From NCBI GenBank assembly GCA_037045435.1, contig JBAOID010000031.1:434001-498000 (forward strand): a DNA stretch of 64,000 nt, written 5' to 3'. Source of the DNA: CBDUEF01 sp018063485 (lineage in GTDB: Bacteria; Pseudomonadota; Alphaproteobacteria; Rhodobacterales; Rhodobacteraceae). How positions within the stretch are numbered: the stretch's first letter is position 1; each line of letters begins with the position of its first letter. The notes under the pieces were generated by a model that had not been told where the DNA came from, made no database searches, and worked only from the letters and a program-made list of their open reading frames with translations. A program made the translations under genes and the position numbers. Of this stretch, positions 8,965 to 18,496 are shown one piece after another.

Positions 8965-9896
8965 GCACCGCCCCGTTCTTTGCCGAGGTTGCCGATGGCC
9001 CTGAAGGGGGGCGCGCCTATTGGCTTGCGGCGGCGGACGGGCGGCGGATCAGGCTTGGCATGTGGAACAGCGATGCGCCGCAAGGCACGGTGCTGCTGCT
9101 GCCCGGTCGCACTGAGTATATCGAAAAATACGGTCGCGCGGCAGGTGATTTGGCCAAGCGTGGCTATGCAACACTGGCGATTGATTGGCGTGGCCAGGGC
9201 CTGGCCGATCGCGCGTTGGATGACAAGATGAGCGGCCATGTCGCTGATTTTGCCGAATACCAGCTTGATCTGGATGCCATGATCGCTTTCGCTGTCTCGC
9301 AAGCCCTGCCGCAGCCGTTTTATCTGATTGCCCATTCCATGGGCGGCTGTATCGGATTGCGCGGGCTGATGCGGGGCATTCCGGTGCAGGCGGCAGCGTT
9401 TTCGGCTCCGATGTGGGGAATTTTGATGGCTGCCTGGTTGCGCCCGATGGCCTCGGTGATCGCCTCGGCGTCGCGGTTGCTCAACCTTGACAGCCGCTAT
9501 GCCCCCGGAACCGGGGCAAAAACCTATGTGCTTGAGGCGGCATTCAGCGGCAATTCCCTTACCTCAGAGCCCGAAATGTGGGAGTATATGCGCAAACAGG
9601 CGCAGGCCCATCCCGAACTTACCCTTGGCGGCCCCAGTCTGGGCTGGGTGCGCGCAGCCCTTGGCGAGTGCCATGCCCTTGGCTTGATGCACGCGCCGCC
9701 AATTCCGACTGTCTGCGCTTTGGGCTCGGCAGAAAAAATCGTGGATCTGGCTCCGATCCACACCCGCATGGCCGGATGGGCCACGGGCCAGCTTGATCTT
9801 TATCAAGGCTCGGAACATGAAGTGATGATGGAGCGCCCCGCCACCCGCGCGCGCTTCTTCGATCAGGCCACAGCGCTGTTTTCCATGCACCGCTAA
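8961..9896 (+). CDS. Alpha/beta hydrolase, lysophospholipase-like
   Basis: A serine hydrolase of the monoacylglycerol lipase/lysophospholipase group. The nucleophile is Ser126 in AHSMGG, where the first glycine of the usual GxSxG is alanine. An oxyanion-side RTEYIEKYG segment (about 50-58) and a late histidine in GSEHEVMME complete the expected set. The start is GTG 8961, overlapping the SCP2 stop by 4 bases. The stop (9894-9896) overlaps the convergent Anbu stop by 3 bases. No signal peptide is seen, so the protein is probably cytosolic. The substrate is unknown. Confidence 0.9.
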   Translation: MSTAPFFAEVADGPEGGRAYWLAAADGRRIRLGMWNSDAPQGTVLLLPGRTEYIEKYGRAAGDLAKRGYATLAIDWRGQGLADRALDDKMSGHVADFAEYQLDLDAMIAFAVSQALPQPFYLIAHSMGGCIGLRGLMRGIPVQAAAFSAPMWGILMAAWLRPMASVIASASRLLNLDSRYAPGTGAKTYVLEAAFSGNSLTSEPEMWEYMRKQAQAHPELTLGGPSLGWVRAALGECHALGLMHAPPIPTVCALGSAEKIVDLAPIHTRMAGWATGQLDLYQGSEHEVMMERPATRARFFDQATALFSMHR

Positions 9897-10618
9897 ATCC
9901 CGATCTGTGCAAACCCGTCACGCAAGGCCGCCGACCACGCCTCGGACATCGCCCGAAACCGCGCATCCCCGGCCTCGATTCGCCGGGTGCGCGATACTTT
10001 GCAGGCGTCCTTCTCGATCACACACAGATCCAGCGGCATCCCGACCGAAAGGTTGGAGCGCAGCGTCGAGTCCATCGACAGCAGCACCGCCTTCTCACCT
10101 TCTGCCAAAGACGTGGCTGCGGTAACCACCCGATCAAGAATCGGTTTGCCATATTTGTGCTCGCCGATTTGCAAGAACGGTGTGTCCTCGGTGGCCTCGA
10201 TGAAATTGCCCTCGGGATAGATCAGGAACAACCGCATCGCCCCACCCCGGCGCTGACCCGCGACCAACATGCTGGCCGAGGCGCCCTGATCCATGGTGGC
10301 CAGCTTGTCATCAATCTCGCGGCGCACCATACACAGAGTATCCCCGATGATCGAGGCCACTTTCAGCATCGTCGGCGCCTTCAGGATCGAGGTTTGCTCG
10401 GTTGCCTCGGCATCCTCGATCGCCTCACGCAGCCGCGCAATGGTGGTTTGCGTCACCGACAATGATCCGGCGGTGGCAATGGTGATCACCCGCTCGCCCG
10501 GTTCTTCAAAATGGAACATCTTGCGATAGGTCGCGATATTGTCCAGACCCGCATTGGTGCGGGTATCCGACAGCAGCACCATTCCAGCATCCAGCAGCAG
10601 GCCAACGCAATAGGTCAT
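9893..10618 (-). CDS. Anbu: proteasome-type (Ntn hydrolase) subunit
   Basis: A bacterial relative of 20S proteasome beta subunits, the Anbu group. The 241-residue product begins Met-Thr-Tyr-Cys-Val-Gly, so removal of Met would expose the N-terminal threonine expected as nucleophile. SDTRTNAG at about 16-23 and the lysine in TYRKM near 33 match the Asp and Lys positions of proteasome active sites. I use ATG 10618; the frame is open 18 codons further, but those residues would bury the threonine. It is the last gene of an ATP-grasp / alpha-E / transglutaminase / Anbu operon, a linkage described for Anbu. Its physiological substrate is unknown to me. Confidence 0.93.
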   Translation of the reverse strand: MTYCVGLLLDAGMVLLSDTRTNAGLDNIATYRKMFHFEEPGERVITIATAGSLSVTQTTIARLREAIEDAEATEQTSILKAPTMLKVASIIGDTLCMVRREIDDKLATMDQGASASMLVAGQRRGGAMRLFLIYPEGNFIEATEDTPFLQIGEHKYGKPILDRVVTAATSLAEGEKAVLLSMDSTLRSNLSVGMPLDLCVIEKDACKVSRTRRIEAGDARFRAMSEAWSAALRDGFAQIGI

Positions 10619-10646
10619 TCTTCTCTCCGAGGTAACGCGGCGAAAC

Positions 10647-11461
10647 CTATTGCTCTGCCATCTGAACTGCAACCGTCACATCAAGCGATTCTCGCACCTC
10701 CCCCGCGCGACGTGCCCCGGATCGGCGCGGCATAGGCGGCATCCAACCCCGAGCCCAACCGGATATAGCGCGCGTCAGGACAACAGCGATTGGCCGGATC
10801 AAAGCCGATCCAGCCAAAACCCTGCACATGGACTTCAGCCCAGGCATGGGCGGCCTCATGCGCCAACCCATCCTGATCGGCATGCAGATAGCCCGACACA
10901 TAGCGCGCCGGGCATTCCCGCCGCCCGCGCCGCCGCAATAAGCGCATGGGCATGATCTTGGCACACCCCTTCGCCTTGCGCCAGGGCCTCGGCGGCGGTG
11001 GTGTGCGAATGGGTAGTGCCGGGGCGATAGGCAATCGCATCCGCCACCGCTTTTGCCAGCGCATGACCGCCCTCCAGCGGTGTGGCCGCGCGCAAAGCCA
11101 CCTCGGCCAGTGCCCGCAACCCATCATCGGGCATCGTTGAACCCGTGTTGCGCAAATAGGTTTGCGGCGGCACCGTTTCCTTATGGCCCTTCAAAACCCC
11201 CGAAAGATCATGGGTTTCGATACGGCCTTGCACATGCACCTCAATCTCGGTCAGCGGTCCGGCCACGGTCCAGGCCTGCACCCAATCACCAGCGCCATCA
11301 CGAAAGCCACCACCCATCAGGCCACCGGATACAGTGACCTGCCAGTCAATCACCTTTTGCCCGTCAAAGCGCGAGGGCGTCAGCCTGTGGCTTTGCACCA
11401 CACCGCGCACCGGGCGGTCATAGCGGTAGCGCGTCACATGATCGACGGTCAGCAGCATCAT
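10647..11461 (-). CDS. Transglutaminase-like cysteine protease, Anbu operon (two frameshifts)
   Basis: The N-terminal domain (MLLTVDHVTRYRYDRPV...) is the bacterial transglutaminase N-terminal fold; the core follows with the catalytic Cys in GEGVCQDHAH, then His in EAAHAWAEVHV and Asp in GFDPAN. The frame is broken twice, each time by one extra base: near 10908-10912 (CCCGG) and in the C5 run at 10700-10704. Removing both gives a continuous protein of about 270 residues ending at 10647, the usual length. The gene overlaps the alpha-E gene by 4 bases and is 28 bp from Anbu. Because the rest is well conserved I favour sequence error over decay. Confidence 0.85.
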
Positions 11462-12408
11462 ACCCCATCCCCCCGCAGATAAGCATTGCGGATCACCGCC
11501 CCCAAACCTGCCGTTTCCTTGATGAAGCGCGTCAGAAACTCATGCAGCCCCTCATCGAAAATATCATCGGTGGTCGCCGATTCGATTGAGGCGAGCAGTG
11601 CCTGCCCCGCCGCCTGCGCCTCGGTTTCCCGACCATAGCGCTTGGCCAGCCGTCCCAGATGATTGACGGTTCCGGCCACACAAGTGATCAAGGATCGCGG
11701 GCATTGCGGGTTCAGGATCAGGAAGTCGGCAATCTTTGACGCCGTGATATCGCCGCCGTATGCCCAGCGAAACGCCCGATGCGCCGACATCGCCCGCAAC
11801 AACATTGACCATTGCTCGTTGTCCAGACCAGAGCCTACATATTCCACCCGTGGCAACAAGACGTAGTATTTCACATCCATCAGCCGCGCCGTGCTGTCGC
11901 CGCGTTCCAGATAATAGCCGATATTCAAGAAGTTATAGCCATCATTGCGCAGCAGTGTGGCATCAATCGCGCCCCTCACCATCGCCGTATGCCGCGTGAC
12001 CCATTCGGTCAGGCGCGACAATTCCTGCTCCTCGCGCGGTTGCTCTTCGATTTTGCGCAATTCCTGAAAGGCGCTGTTCAGCGCATCCCAAACCTGCGTG
12101 GTCAAAGCCGTACGCACGATCCGCCCGTTTTCGCGCGCCAGCCGCAGGCATGAGGCCACCGAATTGGCATTGTCGCGGTCAAAGAACAGATAGCTTTCCA
12201 GCCTTTCCTGATTGGGCAGCCCGTATTTCTCACGGTAGCCCTCGGCATTGCCCGAGGCGCGCAGCAGGCTGTCCCAATCGCTGCGGTTGCCTTCAGCAGA
12301 TGGCAGCAGCGAGATCCGCGCGCCCACTTCCAGCAGACGCGCTGCGGTTTCGGCCCGTTCCATATAGCGGGCAATCCAGTAGAGATTATCGGCGGTTCTT
12401 GATAACAT
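11458..12408 (-). CDS. Alpha-E domain-containing protein
   Basis: A wholly alpha-helical protein of 316 residues found almost only beside circularly permuted ATP-grasp and transglutaminase genes. The start MLSRTADNLYWIARYMERAE is characteristic of the family. Conserved stretches include NIGYYLERGDSTARLMDVKYY and AYGGDITASKIADFL. I start at ATG 12408, 4 bp after the ATP-grasp stop; the frame is open 13 codons upstream but those residues overlap the previous gene and are not family-like. Its biochemical role is not established. It probably works with the neighbouring ligase and protease. Confidence 0.92.
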   Translation of the reverse strand: MLSRTADNLYWIARYMERAETAARLLEVGARISLLPSAEGNRSDWDSLLRASGNAEGYREKYGLPNQERLESYLFFDRDNANSVASCLRLARENGRIVRTALTTQVWDALNSAFQELRKIEEQPREEQELSRLTEWVTRHTAMVRGAIDATLLRNDGYNFLNIGYYLERGDSTARLMDVKYYVLLPRVEYVGSGLDNEQWSMLLRAMSAHRAFRWAYGGDITASKIADFLILNPQCPRSLITCVAGTVNHLGRLAKRYGRETEAQAAGQALLASIESATTDDIFDEGLHEFLTRFIKETAGLGAVIRNAYLRGDGV

Positions 12409-12412
12409 GCTC

Positions 12413-13827
12413 CTACTCCGCCAATACCCAAGTGTCTTTGACGCCACCGCCCTGGCTGGAATTCACCACGAGCGATCCCTCGCGCAACGCCACCCGTGTA
12501 AGTCCCCCCGGCACCAGTTCGATGCGCTCGCCCACCAGACAATAGGGCCGCAAATCGACATGGCGCGGCGCGATGCCCTCTTCGACAAAGGTGGGCGTTG
12601 TGGAAAGTGCCAGCGTCGGTTGGGCGATGTAATTGCCCGGATTGGCCATCATCACAGCGCGAAAGGCCTCAATCTCGGCCTTGCTGGCCTTCGGCCCCAC
12701 CAACATCCCATAGCCGCCCGAGCCGTGAACCTCTTTCACCACCAAATCGGCAAGATTTGAGCAGACATAAGCGAAATCGTCCTTCTCGGCGCATTTCCAC
12801 GTCGGCACGTTCTTCAGGATCGGCTCTTCCCCCAGATAAAATCGCACCATTTCCGGCACATAGGTGTAAACTGCCTTGTCATCCGCCACCCCCGCGCCCG
12901 GTGCCGAACAGATCGACACCCCGCCCGAGCGATAGACATCCATCAGCCCCGGTATCCCCAGCATCGAACTCGGGGCGAAAGCACAAAGGGTCCAGAAAAT
13001 CATCATCCAGGCGGCGGTAGATCACATCCACCCGCTTGGGGCCTTCGGTGGTGCGCATGAAAACAAACGGGCCTTCGACAAACAAATCCTGGCCTTCGAC
13101 CAGTTCCACCCCCATCAGATCGGCCAGAAAGCTGTGTTCGTAATAGGCGGAATTGAAATGCCCCGGCGTCAGGATCACCACAACCGGCTCGTGCTCGCAT
13201 TTTGATGGCGCAACACTGGCCAAGGTGCGACGCAGCTTTTCGGGATAATTATCCACCGGCTCGATCCGGTTGCCCGCTGAACAGGTCGGGAAACATCCGC
13301 ATCATCATCTCGCGGCTTTCCAGCATATAGGAAACGCCCGATGGGGTGCGGCAATTGTCCTCCAGCACATAGAAATCAGTAGGGCCGGTGCGCACGATAT
13401 CCACACCCACGATATGCGAATAGACCCCTTTGGGCGGCACAAAGCCCGAAACCGCGCCCTCATAGGCCGCGTTCTGATAGACCAGTTTGGCCGGAATGCG
13501 CCCGGCGCGCACGATCTCGCCGCGCCCGTAAACATCAACCAGAAACGCATTCAACGCCCGCGCCCGCTGCTTGATGCCTTTTTCCAGCCGCGCCCATTCG
13601 CTGCCGGTAAACACCCGCGGGAACATATCGAAGGGGATCAGCCGGTCCGGATCGCCACCCTCGCCATAAACCGCAAAGGTGATCCCGATCCGGCGAAACA
13701 ACTCTTCCGCTTCGGCCTGTTTGACCACGCGGCGCTGCGCCGTCATCTTTTGCATCCAGTCTTGCAACTGGGCATAGGGCGCGCGCACCGCTTCATCCTG
13801 AAACATCTCGTTGAAATAGCTGGTCAT
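12413..13827 (-). CDS. Circularly permuted ATP-grasp type 2 protein (two frameshifts)
   Basis: A member of the circularly permuted ATP-grasp family, predicted to ligate amino acids or peptides with ATP. Diagnostic parts are IPFDMFPRVF near 70, VVGVD-type IVGVDIVRTG, YVLEDNCRTPSGVSYMLE, and later VDVIYRRLDDDFLDP and VNSSQGGGVKDTWVL at the end. The frame is broken twice by single extra bases, at the C3 run 13273-13275 and the G4 run 12973-12976. With both removed the protein is about 470 residues, the family length. It is the first gene of the Anbu operon. Start ATG 13827 reads MTSYFNEMFQ. The breaks are probably errors, since the pieces fit together exactly. Confidence 0.88.
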
Positions 13828-13999
13828 GCGTCCCGCCTTCCACTTCTGTTGATCTCAATAGATGTGGGCGGCGGGCGCAGGTAAAGGGAAAACTGGCCCA
13901 AACAACCTTGCCGCTCAAAATTTAGACCGCCCCTGCCACCTTGCAGCCCACCCCGCCTTGCCCCTAGATGGGGAGAAGCGTTTTCAATGAGGTTGCCCG

Positions 14000-15828
14000 A
14001 TGACTTTGCCCCTGTCCCGCCCGGTTTTCGATGCCCGCATCGGCTCCAACAGTTTTGGCGATCTGCCCGATTGGGATCTGACCGATCTGTATGAAAGCCC
14101 CGATTGCACAGCGATCAGATCGGATTTCGCCCGCGTGGAAACCGATGTCCGCAGCTTTGAGGCTGATTTCAAAGGCAAACTTGCCAACCTTACCGCAGCC
14201 CAAATGCTCGAATGTGTCCGCCGGTATGAGTTGATTGATATCATCGCAGGACGCATCATGTCCTATGCGGGCCTGCGCTACTATCAAAACACAATGGACT
14301 CGGAGCGCGCCAAATTCATTGCCGACGCACAGGATGCCATCACCACGTCCACCACGCCGCTGGTGTTTTTCACCCTCGAATTCAACCGTATCGAGGAACC
14401 CGCGCTGAATGCGCTGCTGGCCGAAAACGCTGATCTCGCCCGCTATAAACCGGTGTTTAACCGCCTGCGCGCCATGCGCCCGCACCAACTGTCAGACGAG
14501 ATGGAAACCTATCTGCACGATGCCTCGGTTGTAGGGGGCCTCGGCTTGGAACAAGCTCTTTGATGAGACCATGGCCGGGCTGATGTTCACCGTCGTGGGC
14601 GAGGAAGAACCCCTGAACCTTGAAGCCACGCTGAACCTGCTCACCGATACCGATCGTGCCAAGCGCGAGGCTGCCGCTCGCGCCCTTGCCGCCGTGTTTG
14701 ACAAGAATATCAAACTCTTTTCGCGGGTTCACAACACCTTGGCCAAGGAAAAGGAAATCGAGGATCGCTGGCGCAAGATGCCCAGCCCGCAATATTCCCG
14801 CCACCTTGCCAACCATGTCGAGCCCGAGGTGGTCGAGGCCCTGCGCAACGCCGTGGTCGCCGCCTACCCGAAACTTTCGCACCGCTATTACCGGCTCAAG
14901 GCCAAATGGATGGGCCTTGAAACCCTGCAAGTCTGGGACCGCAACGCCCCCCTGCCCTACGGAGACCCCGCGCCTTGTGAACTGGACCGAAGCCCGCGAG
15001 ATCGTCGAAGAGGCTTACAGCGCGTTCGATCCCCGCTTGGCCGAACTGGCAAAACCCTTCTTCACCAAGGGCTGGATTGATGCCGCGGTGAAACCCGGCA
15101 AAGCCCCCGGTGCTTTCGCCCATCCCACTGTCACCACGGTTCACCCCTATGTCATGCTGAATTACCTCGGCAAACCGCGCGATGTGATGACGCTGGCGCA
15201 TGAGCTTGGCCACGGCGTGCATCAGGTTCTGGCCGCCGGGCAAGGCGAGCTTCTTTCTTCCACCCCCCTTACCCTTGCCGAAACCGCAAGTGTGTTCGGC
15301 GAAATGCTCACCTTCCGCAAACTGCTGGAAAAGGCCAAAACCAAGGCCGAGCGCAAAACCCTGCTGGCAGGCAAGGTCGAGGACATGATCAATACCGTGG
15401 TGCGCCAGATTGCGTTCTACGATTTCGAATGCAAACTCCACGCTGCCCGCGCCGAGGGTGAACTTACCCCCGATGACATCAACGCCCTCTGGATGTCGGT
15501 TCAGGCGCAAAGCCTTGGCGATGTCTTTGATTTCATGGACGGTTATGAAACTTTCTGGGCCTATATCCCGCATTTCGTCCACTCGCCCTTCTACGTTTAC
15601 GCTTACGCCTTCGGAGATGGCTTGGTGAACGCACTTTATGCCGCTTACGAGGATGGCCTGCCCGATTTTCAGGAAAAATACTTCCAGATGCTGAAGGCAG
15701 GCGGCTCGATGCACCACAAAGACCTGCTCGCCCCGTTTGGCCTTGATGCCTCGGATCCGAAATTCTGGGACAAGGGTCTGTCGATGATCGCAGGATTCAT
15801 CGACGAATTGGAGGCGATGGAGGACTGA
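14000..15828 (+). CDS. pepF: Oligoendopeptidase F, M3 family zinc peptidase (two frameshifts)
   Basis: A cytosolic zinc metallopeptidase that cleaves short peptides. The zinc motif HELGHG lies near 15199, with the third ligand in the LAETASVFGE segment downstream; C-terminal helices contain FVHSPFYVYAYAFGD. The frame is broken twice by one extra base, in the G5 run at 14534-14538 (between DASVVG and NKLFDET) and in the C4 run at 14966-14969 (before RLVNWTEA). Corrected length is about 608 residues, normal for PepF. It is divergent from the Anbu operon by 172 bp, a gap in which I see nothing else. It ends at a strong hairpin. Confidence 0.9.
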
Positions 15829-15846
15829 AGAATGGGTCTTTCATTG

Positions 15847-15881
15847 GCATTTATCCGGCCCTGAAGGCGCCGGATAAATGC
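15847..15881. terminator. Bidirectional hairpin between pepF and the Gfo/Idh/MocA gene
   Basis: GCATTTATCCGGC at 15847-15859 pairs perfectly with GCCGGATAAATGC at 15869-15881 (13 bp, 9-base loop). It lies between convergent genes. There is no clean T-run, so strength as an intrinsic terminator is uncertain. Confidence 0.6.
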
Positions 15882-15891
15882 GCAGAGCCCG

Positions 15892-16881
15892 TCAGATCAC
15901 GATATCCTTGCCCACCGCCAAAGCGCGGTCGATCATCGCTTGGGTGCCGCGCACAAACTCCAGCGGTGCGGCATAAGGCACCCCTTCACGCACGGATCGC
16001 GCGAACGCCTCCACCTGCAAAACATACTGGTTGACCGCCACGAACCGCTCGGTCAACACCGCATTGCCACCCCGATGCAGCTCAACCTCGGCCATGTCGT
16101 TGACATTGGCGTTGAAAGGCCCGCCTTCCAGCCGGATCATGCCTTTGGTCCCTTGGAATGTCACCACCTGCCGGCTGTAAAGCCGCATCGAGGTCATTGA
16201 GCTATAGGTGAACCGCCCCGTCGGCCCCTCCATCACCGCCTGAACCTCGGCAAAAGCATCAATCCCATTCTCAAACGCCAATCGTGCCGACAGGTCCACT
16301 GGTTCTGCCCCGGTCACAAAACGCATCGACCCAAAGGTATAGACGCCGATGTCGCGCAAACTGCCGCCACCGGTTTCAGGGCGGTTGCGGATATTATCGT
16401 CAGCGGCCAGATAGAATGAAAACTGCGCATCCACATGGCGCAGGTCACCAACCTCACCCGTCACGAGCCATTCTTTCGCCCGCTTCCACTGCGGATGATG
16501 CACGATCATAAAGGCCTCGGCGGCCAATAAACCGCTGGCATCGCGCGCAGCGATGATCTCGTCAATCTCGGCCGCCTTCAGCGCAATCGGCTTTTCGGTC
16601 AGCACATGCTTGCCCGCCGCCAGAGCCTTCAGCGTCCACTCCACATGCAGATGATTCGGGAGCGGGATATAGACGGCCTCGATCAAAGGATCAGCCAGCA
16701 GAGCCTCATAGCTGGAAAAAACCTTGAGATCGGGGCAAAACGCCTTGAAACTGTCGGCCTTACCCTGGCTGGAGGTTGCCAGCGCGTAAAGCTGATTACC
16801 GCGTGCCGCATGAATCGCCGGGGCCATATGGCCCAACGCGAAATTTGCCGCCCCCAGAATTCCCCAGCGTAACCTGTCCAT
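15892..16881 (-). CDS. Gfo/Idh/MocA-family NAD(P)-dependent oxidoreductase
   Basis: A cytosolic dehydrogenase of 329 residues. The Rossmann motif GILGAANFALGHM is at 8-20, and LTEKPIAL near 97 carries the EKP motif of this family, with Lys expected in catalysis. The C-terminal alpha/beta domain (GGGSLRDIGVYTFGSMRF) provides the substrate site. Substrate is usually a sugar or inositol derivative but cannot be told from sequence. The gene stands alone between pepF (convergent) and pssA (same strand, 29 bp upstream). Confidence 0.9.
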   Translation of the reverse strand: MDRLRWGILGAANFALGHMAPAIHAARGNQLYALATSSQGKADSFKAFCPDLKVFSSYEALLADPLIEAVYIPLPNHLHVEWTLKALAAGKHVLTEKPIALKAAEIDEIIAARDASGLLAAEAFMIVHHPQWKRAKEWLVTGEVGDLRHVDAQFSFYLAADDNIRNRPETGGGSLRDIGVYTFGSMRFVTGAEPVDLSARLAFENGIDAFAEVQAVMEGPTGRFTYSSMTSMRLYSRQVVTFQGTKGMIRLEGGPFNANVNDMAEVELHRGGNAVLTERFVAVNQYVLQVEAFARSVREGVPYAAPLEFVRGTQAMIDRALAVGKDIVI

Positions 16882-16910
16882 GCGACGTCTATCCCTGTGG
16901 CCCGAAGGAA

Positions 16911-17663
16911 TTAATCGTGATGCTCATGCGGATGACCGCGTGACAAGCGGCGCATGGTGATCAGCAAGACCACCGCATAGCCCAGACACAGCGCCACCAG
17001 CGTGGCCCATGGAAAAAAGCTGATGGCGGCCGCAATGGCGATAAAGCCTATGGTGATCAGCCGCGCATGGCTGGCCTTTACTTTCACCGATTTGAACGAT
17101 GGTGTAGGCACCCGACTGATCATCAATCCGCCGACCAGAACCATATAAAGCCCGATCAAAGGTGCTGCCAGATGCGGCAGACCAGGTGCCATATAGGCCA
17201 CATAAAGCGGCAGCATCACCATAAGCGCCCCGGCAGGCGAGGGTATTCCTCGGAAATGCTGATATTCGCGCGTATCGCTCTCGGTTCGGTTGCCCACATT
17301 GAACCGCGCCAGACGCAGCACGCAGCACACCGCATAGATCAGCACCGGCAGCCAACTGATCCCGCCCTGCCCCTCGAAGGCCCAAATATACATCACCAAG
17401 GCCGGGGCCACGCCAAAATTGACAAAATCGACAAGGGAATCCAGTTCCGCCCCGATATCGCTTTCGCTCTTCAACAGCCGCGCAAGCCGTCCGTCCAAGC
17501 CGTCAAGCAACGCGGCAACCACGATCAGCAACACAGCTTCGGCAAGTTTGCCTTCAATCGCAAAGCGAATGGCTGTCAACCCGGCGCAAAGCGCACCAAT
17601 CGTAACCGAATTGGGCAGATAGCGCAGCAAAGGCCGACGGCGATCTGGCGGCGGAGGGGTCAT
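16911..17663 (-). CDS. pssA: CDP-diacylglycerol--serine O-phosphatidyltransferase
   Basis: PssA joins serine to CDP-diacylglycerol in the inner membrane, the first step towards phosphatidylethanolamine. The CDP-alcohol phosphotransferase motif DG-x2-AR-x8-G-x3-D-x3-D is present as DGRLAR followed by GAELDSLVD. Seven to eight hydrophobic helices are visible in 250 residues. Its start codon overlaps the psd stop at 17663 (ATGA), so both genes of the pathway are coupled. The C-terminus is His-rich. Confidence 0.95.
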   Translation of the reverse strand: MTPPPPDRRRPLLRYLPNSVTIGALCAGLTAIRFAIEGKLAEAVLLIVVAALLDGLDGRLARLLKSESDIGAELDSLVDFVNFGVAPALVMYIWAFEGQGGISWLPVLIYAVCCVLRLARFNVGNRTESDTREYQHFRGIPSPAGALMVMLPLYVAYMAPGLPHLAAPLIGLYMVLVGGLMISRVPTPSFKSVKVKASHARLITIGFIAIAAAISFFPWATLVALCLGYAVVLLITMRRLSRGHPHEHHD

Positions 17664-18355
17664 TATTCCCGCCCTACCCGAACAGCGCCGCCGGTGCGGC
17701 CAAGATCGGCAAGCACCGTCTCTCCGCCGACCATCGTTTGTCCCAGCCCGACCATGGGTTCAACCCCATCCGGCAAATACACATCCAGCCGCGATCCAAA
17801 CCGGATCAGTCCAAAGCGTTCCCCCGTGCGCAGTGCCTGCCCCACTTTGGTGAAACACACGATCCGCCGCGCCACCAGCCCGGCGATCTGCACCACAGCA
17901 ATCTGGCGACCATCAGGCAGTTCAATACACACCGAATTGCGCTCGTTATTTTCAGAGGCCTTATCAAGCGAGGCATTCACGAATGTGCCCGCGCGGTAAG
18001 CAATTGCCTTCACCCTGCCGCCAACTGGCGCACGGTTCACATGGCAATTGAACACGGACATGAACACCGAAACCCGCGTCAATGCCGCGGGGCCCATGCC
18101 CAATTCCACCGGAGGAACTGCCAGTTCAATCAGGGAAACCACGCCATCAGCCGGGCTTACAACCAGCCCCTCAACCTGCGGAACGTAGCGCTTCGGGTCG
18201 CGGAAGAAATAGTAGCACCAGATCGTCAGACCCAAACCGAGCCAACCCAGCGGCTCCCACAGCCAGAACAGAACCAGCGTAATGGCGGCGAAAATCGCGA
18301 CAAAACGATAGCCCTCCCGGTGCATCGGCTTCAGAAAGGTTTCCAACATCGTCAT
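17663..18355 (-). CDS. psd: Phosphatidylserine decarboxylase, short (archaeal-like) type
   Basis: Psd decarboxylates phosphatidylserine to phosphatidylethanolamine using a pyruvoyl group formed by self-cleavage. The cleavage motif is FGSR near residue 200, the conserved form in this shorter class, and CHVNRAPV holds the active-site histidine. Two hydrophobic helices near the N-terminus anchor the 230-residue protein. The start at ATG 18355 has GGAG about 8 bases upstream. It precedes pssA with a shared ATGA. Confidence 0.94.
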   Translation of the reverse strand: MTMLETFLKPMHREGYRFVAIFAAITLVLFWLWEPLGWLGLGLTIWCYYFFRDPKRYVPQVEGLVVSPADGVVSLIELAVPPVELGMGPAALTRVSVFMSVFNCHVNRAPVGGRVKAIAYRAGTFVNASLDKASENNERNSVCIELPDGRQIAVVQIAGLVARRIVCFTKVGQALRTGERFGLIRFGSRLDVYLPDGVEPMVGLGQTMVGGETVLADLGRTGGAVRVGRE

Positions 18356-18496
18356 GCAAGGCTCTCCGCTTTGGAGTTACGGTCGTAGCTTGACCGGCGC
18401 CATTGGGCAAACACAAACTTGCATGAAGCGATGAACAGGTGAGCAAACGCGGCCATCTTTGGCGGCAGGCATGGGGCCCGCCGCCGTTGTGCGGGT

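Noticed and set aside
18430..18496. GGCGG/CCGCC hairpin after rpoH as terminator
   Set aside because: Only a 5-6-bp stem with a long loop and no T-run; not distinct from GC-rich background.
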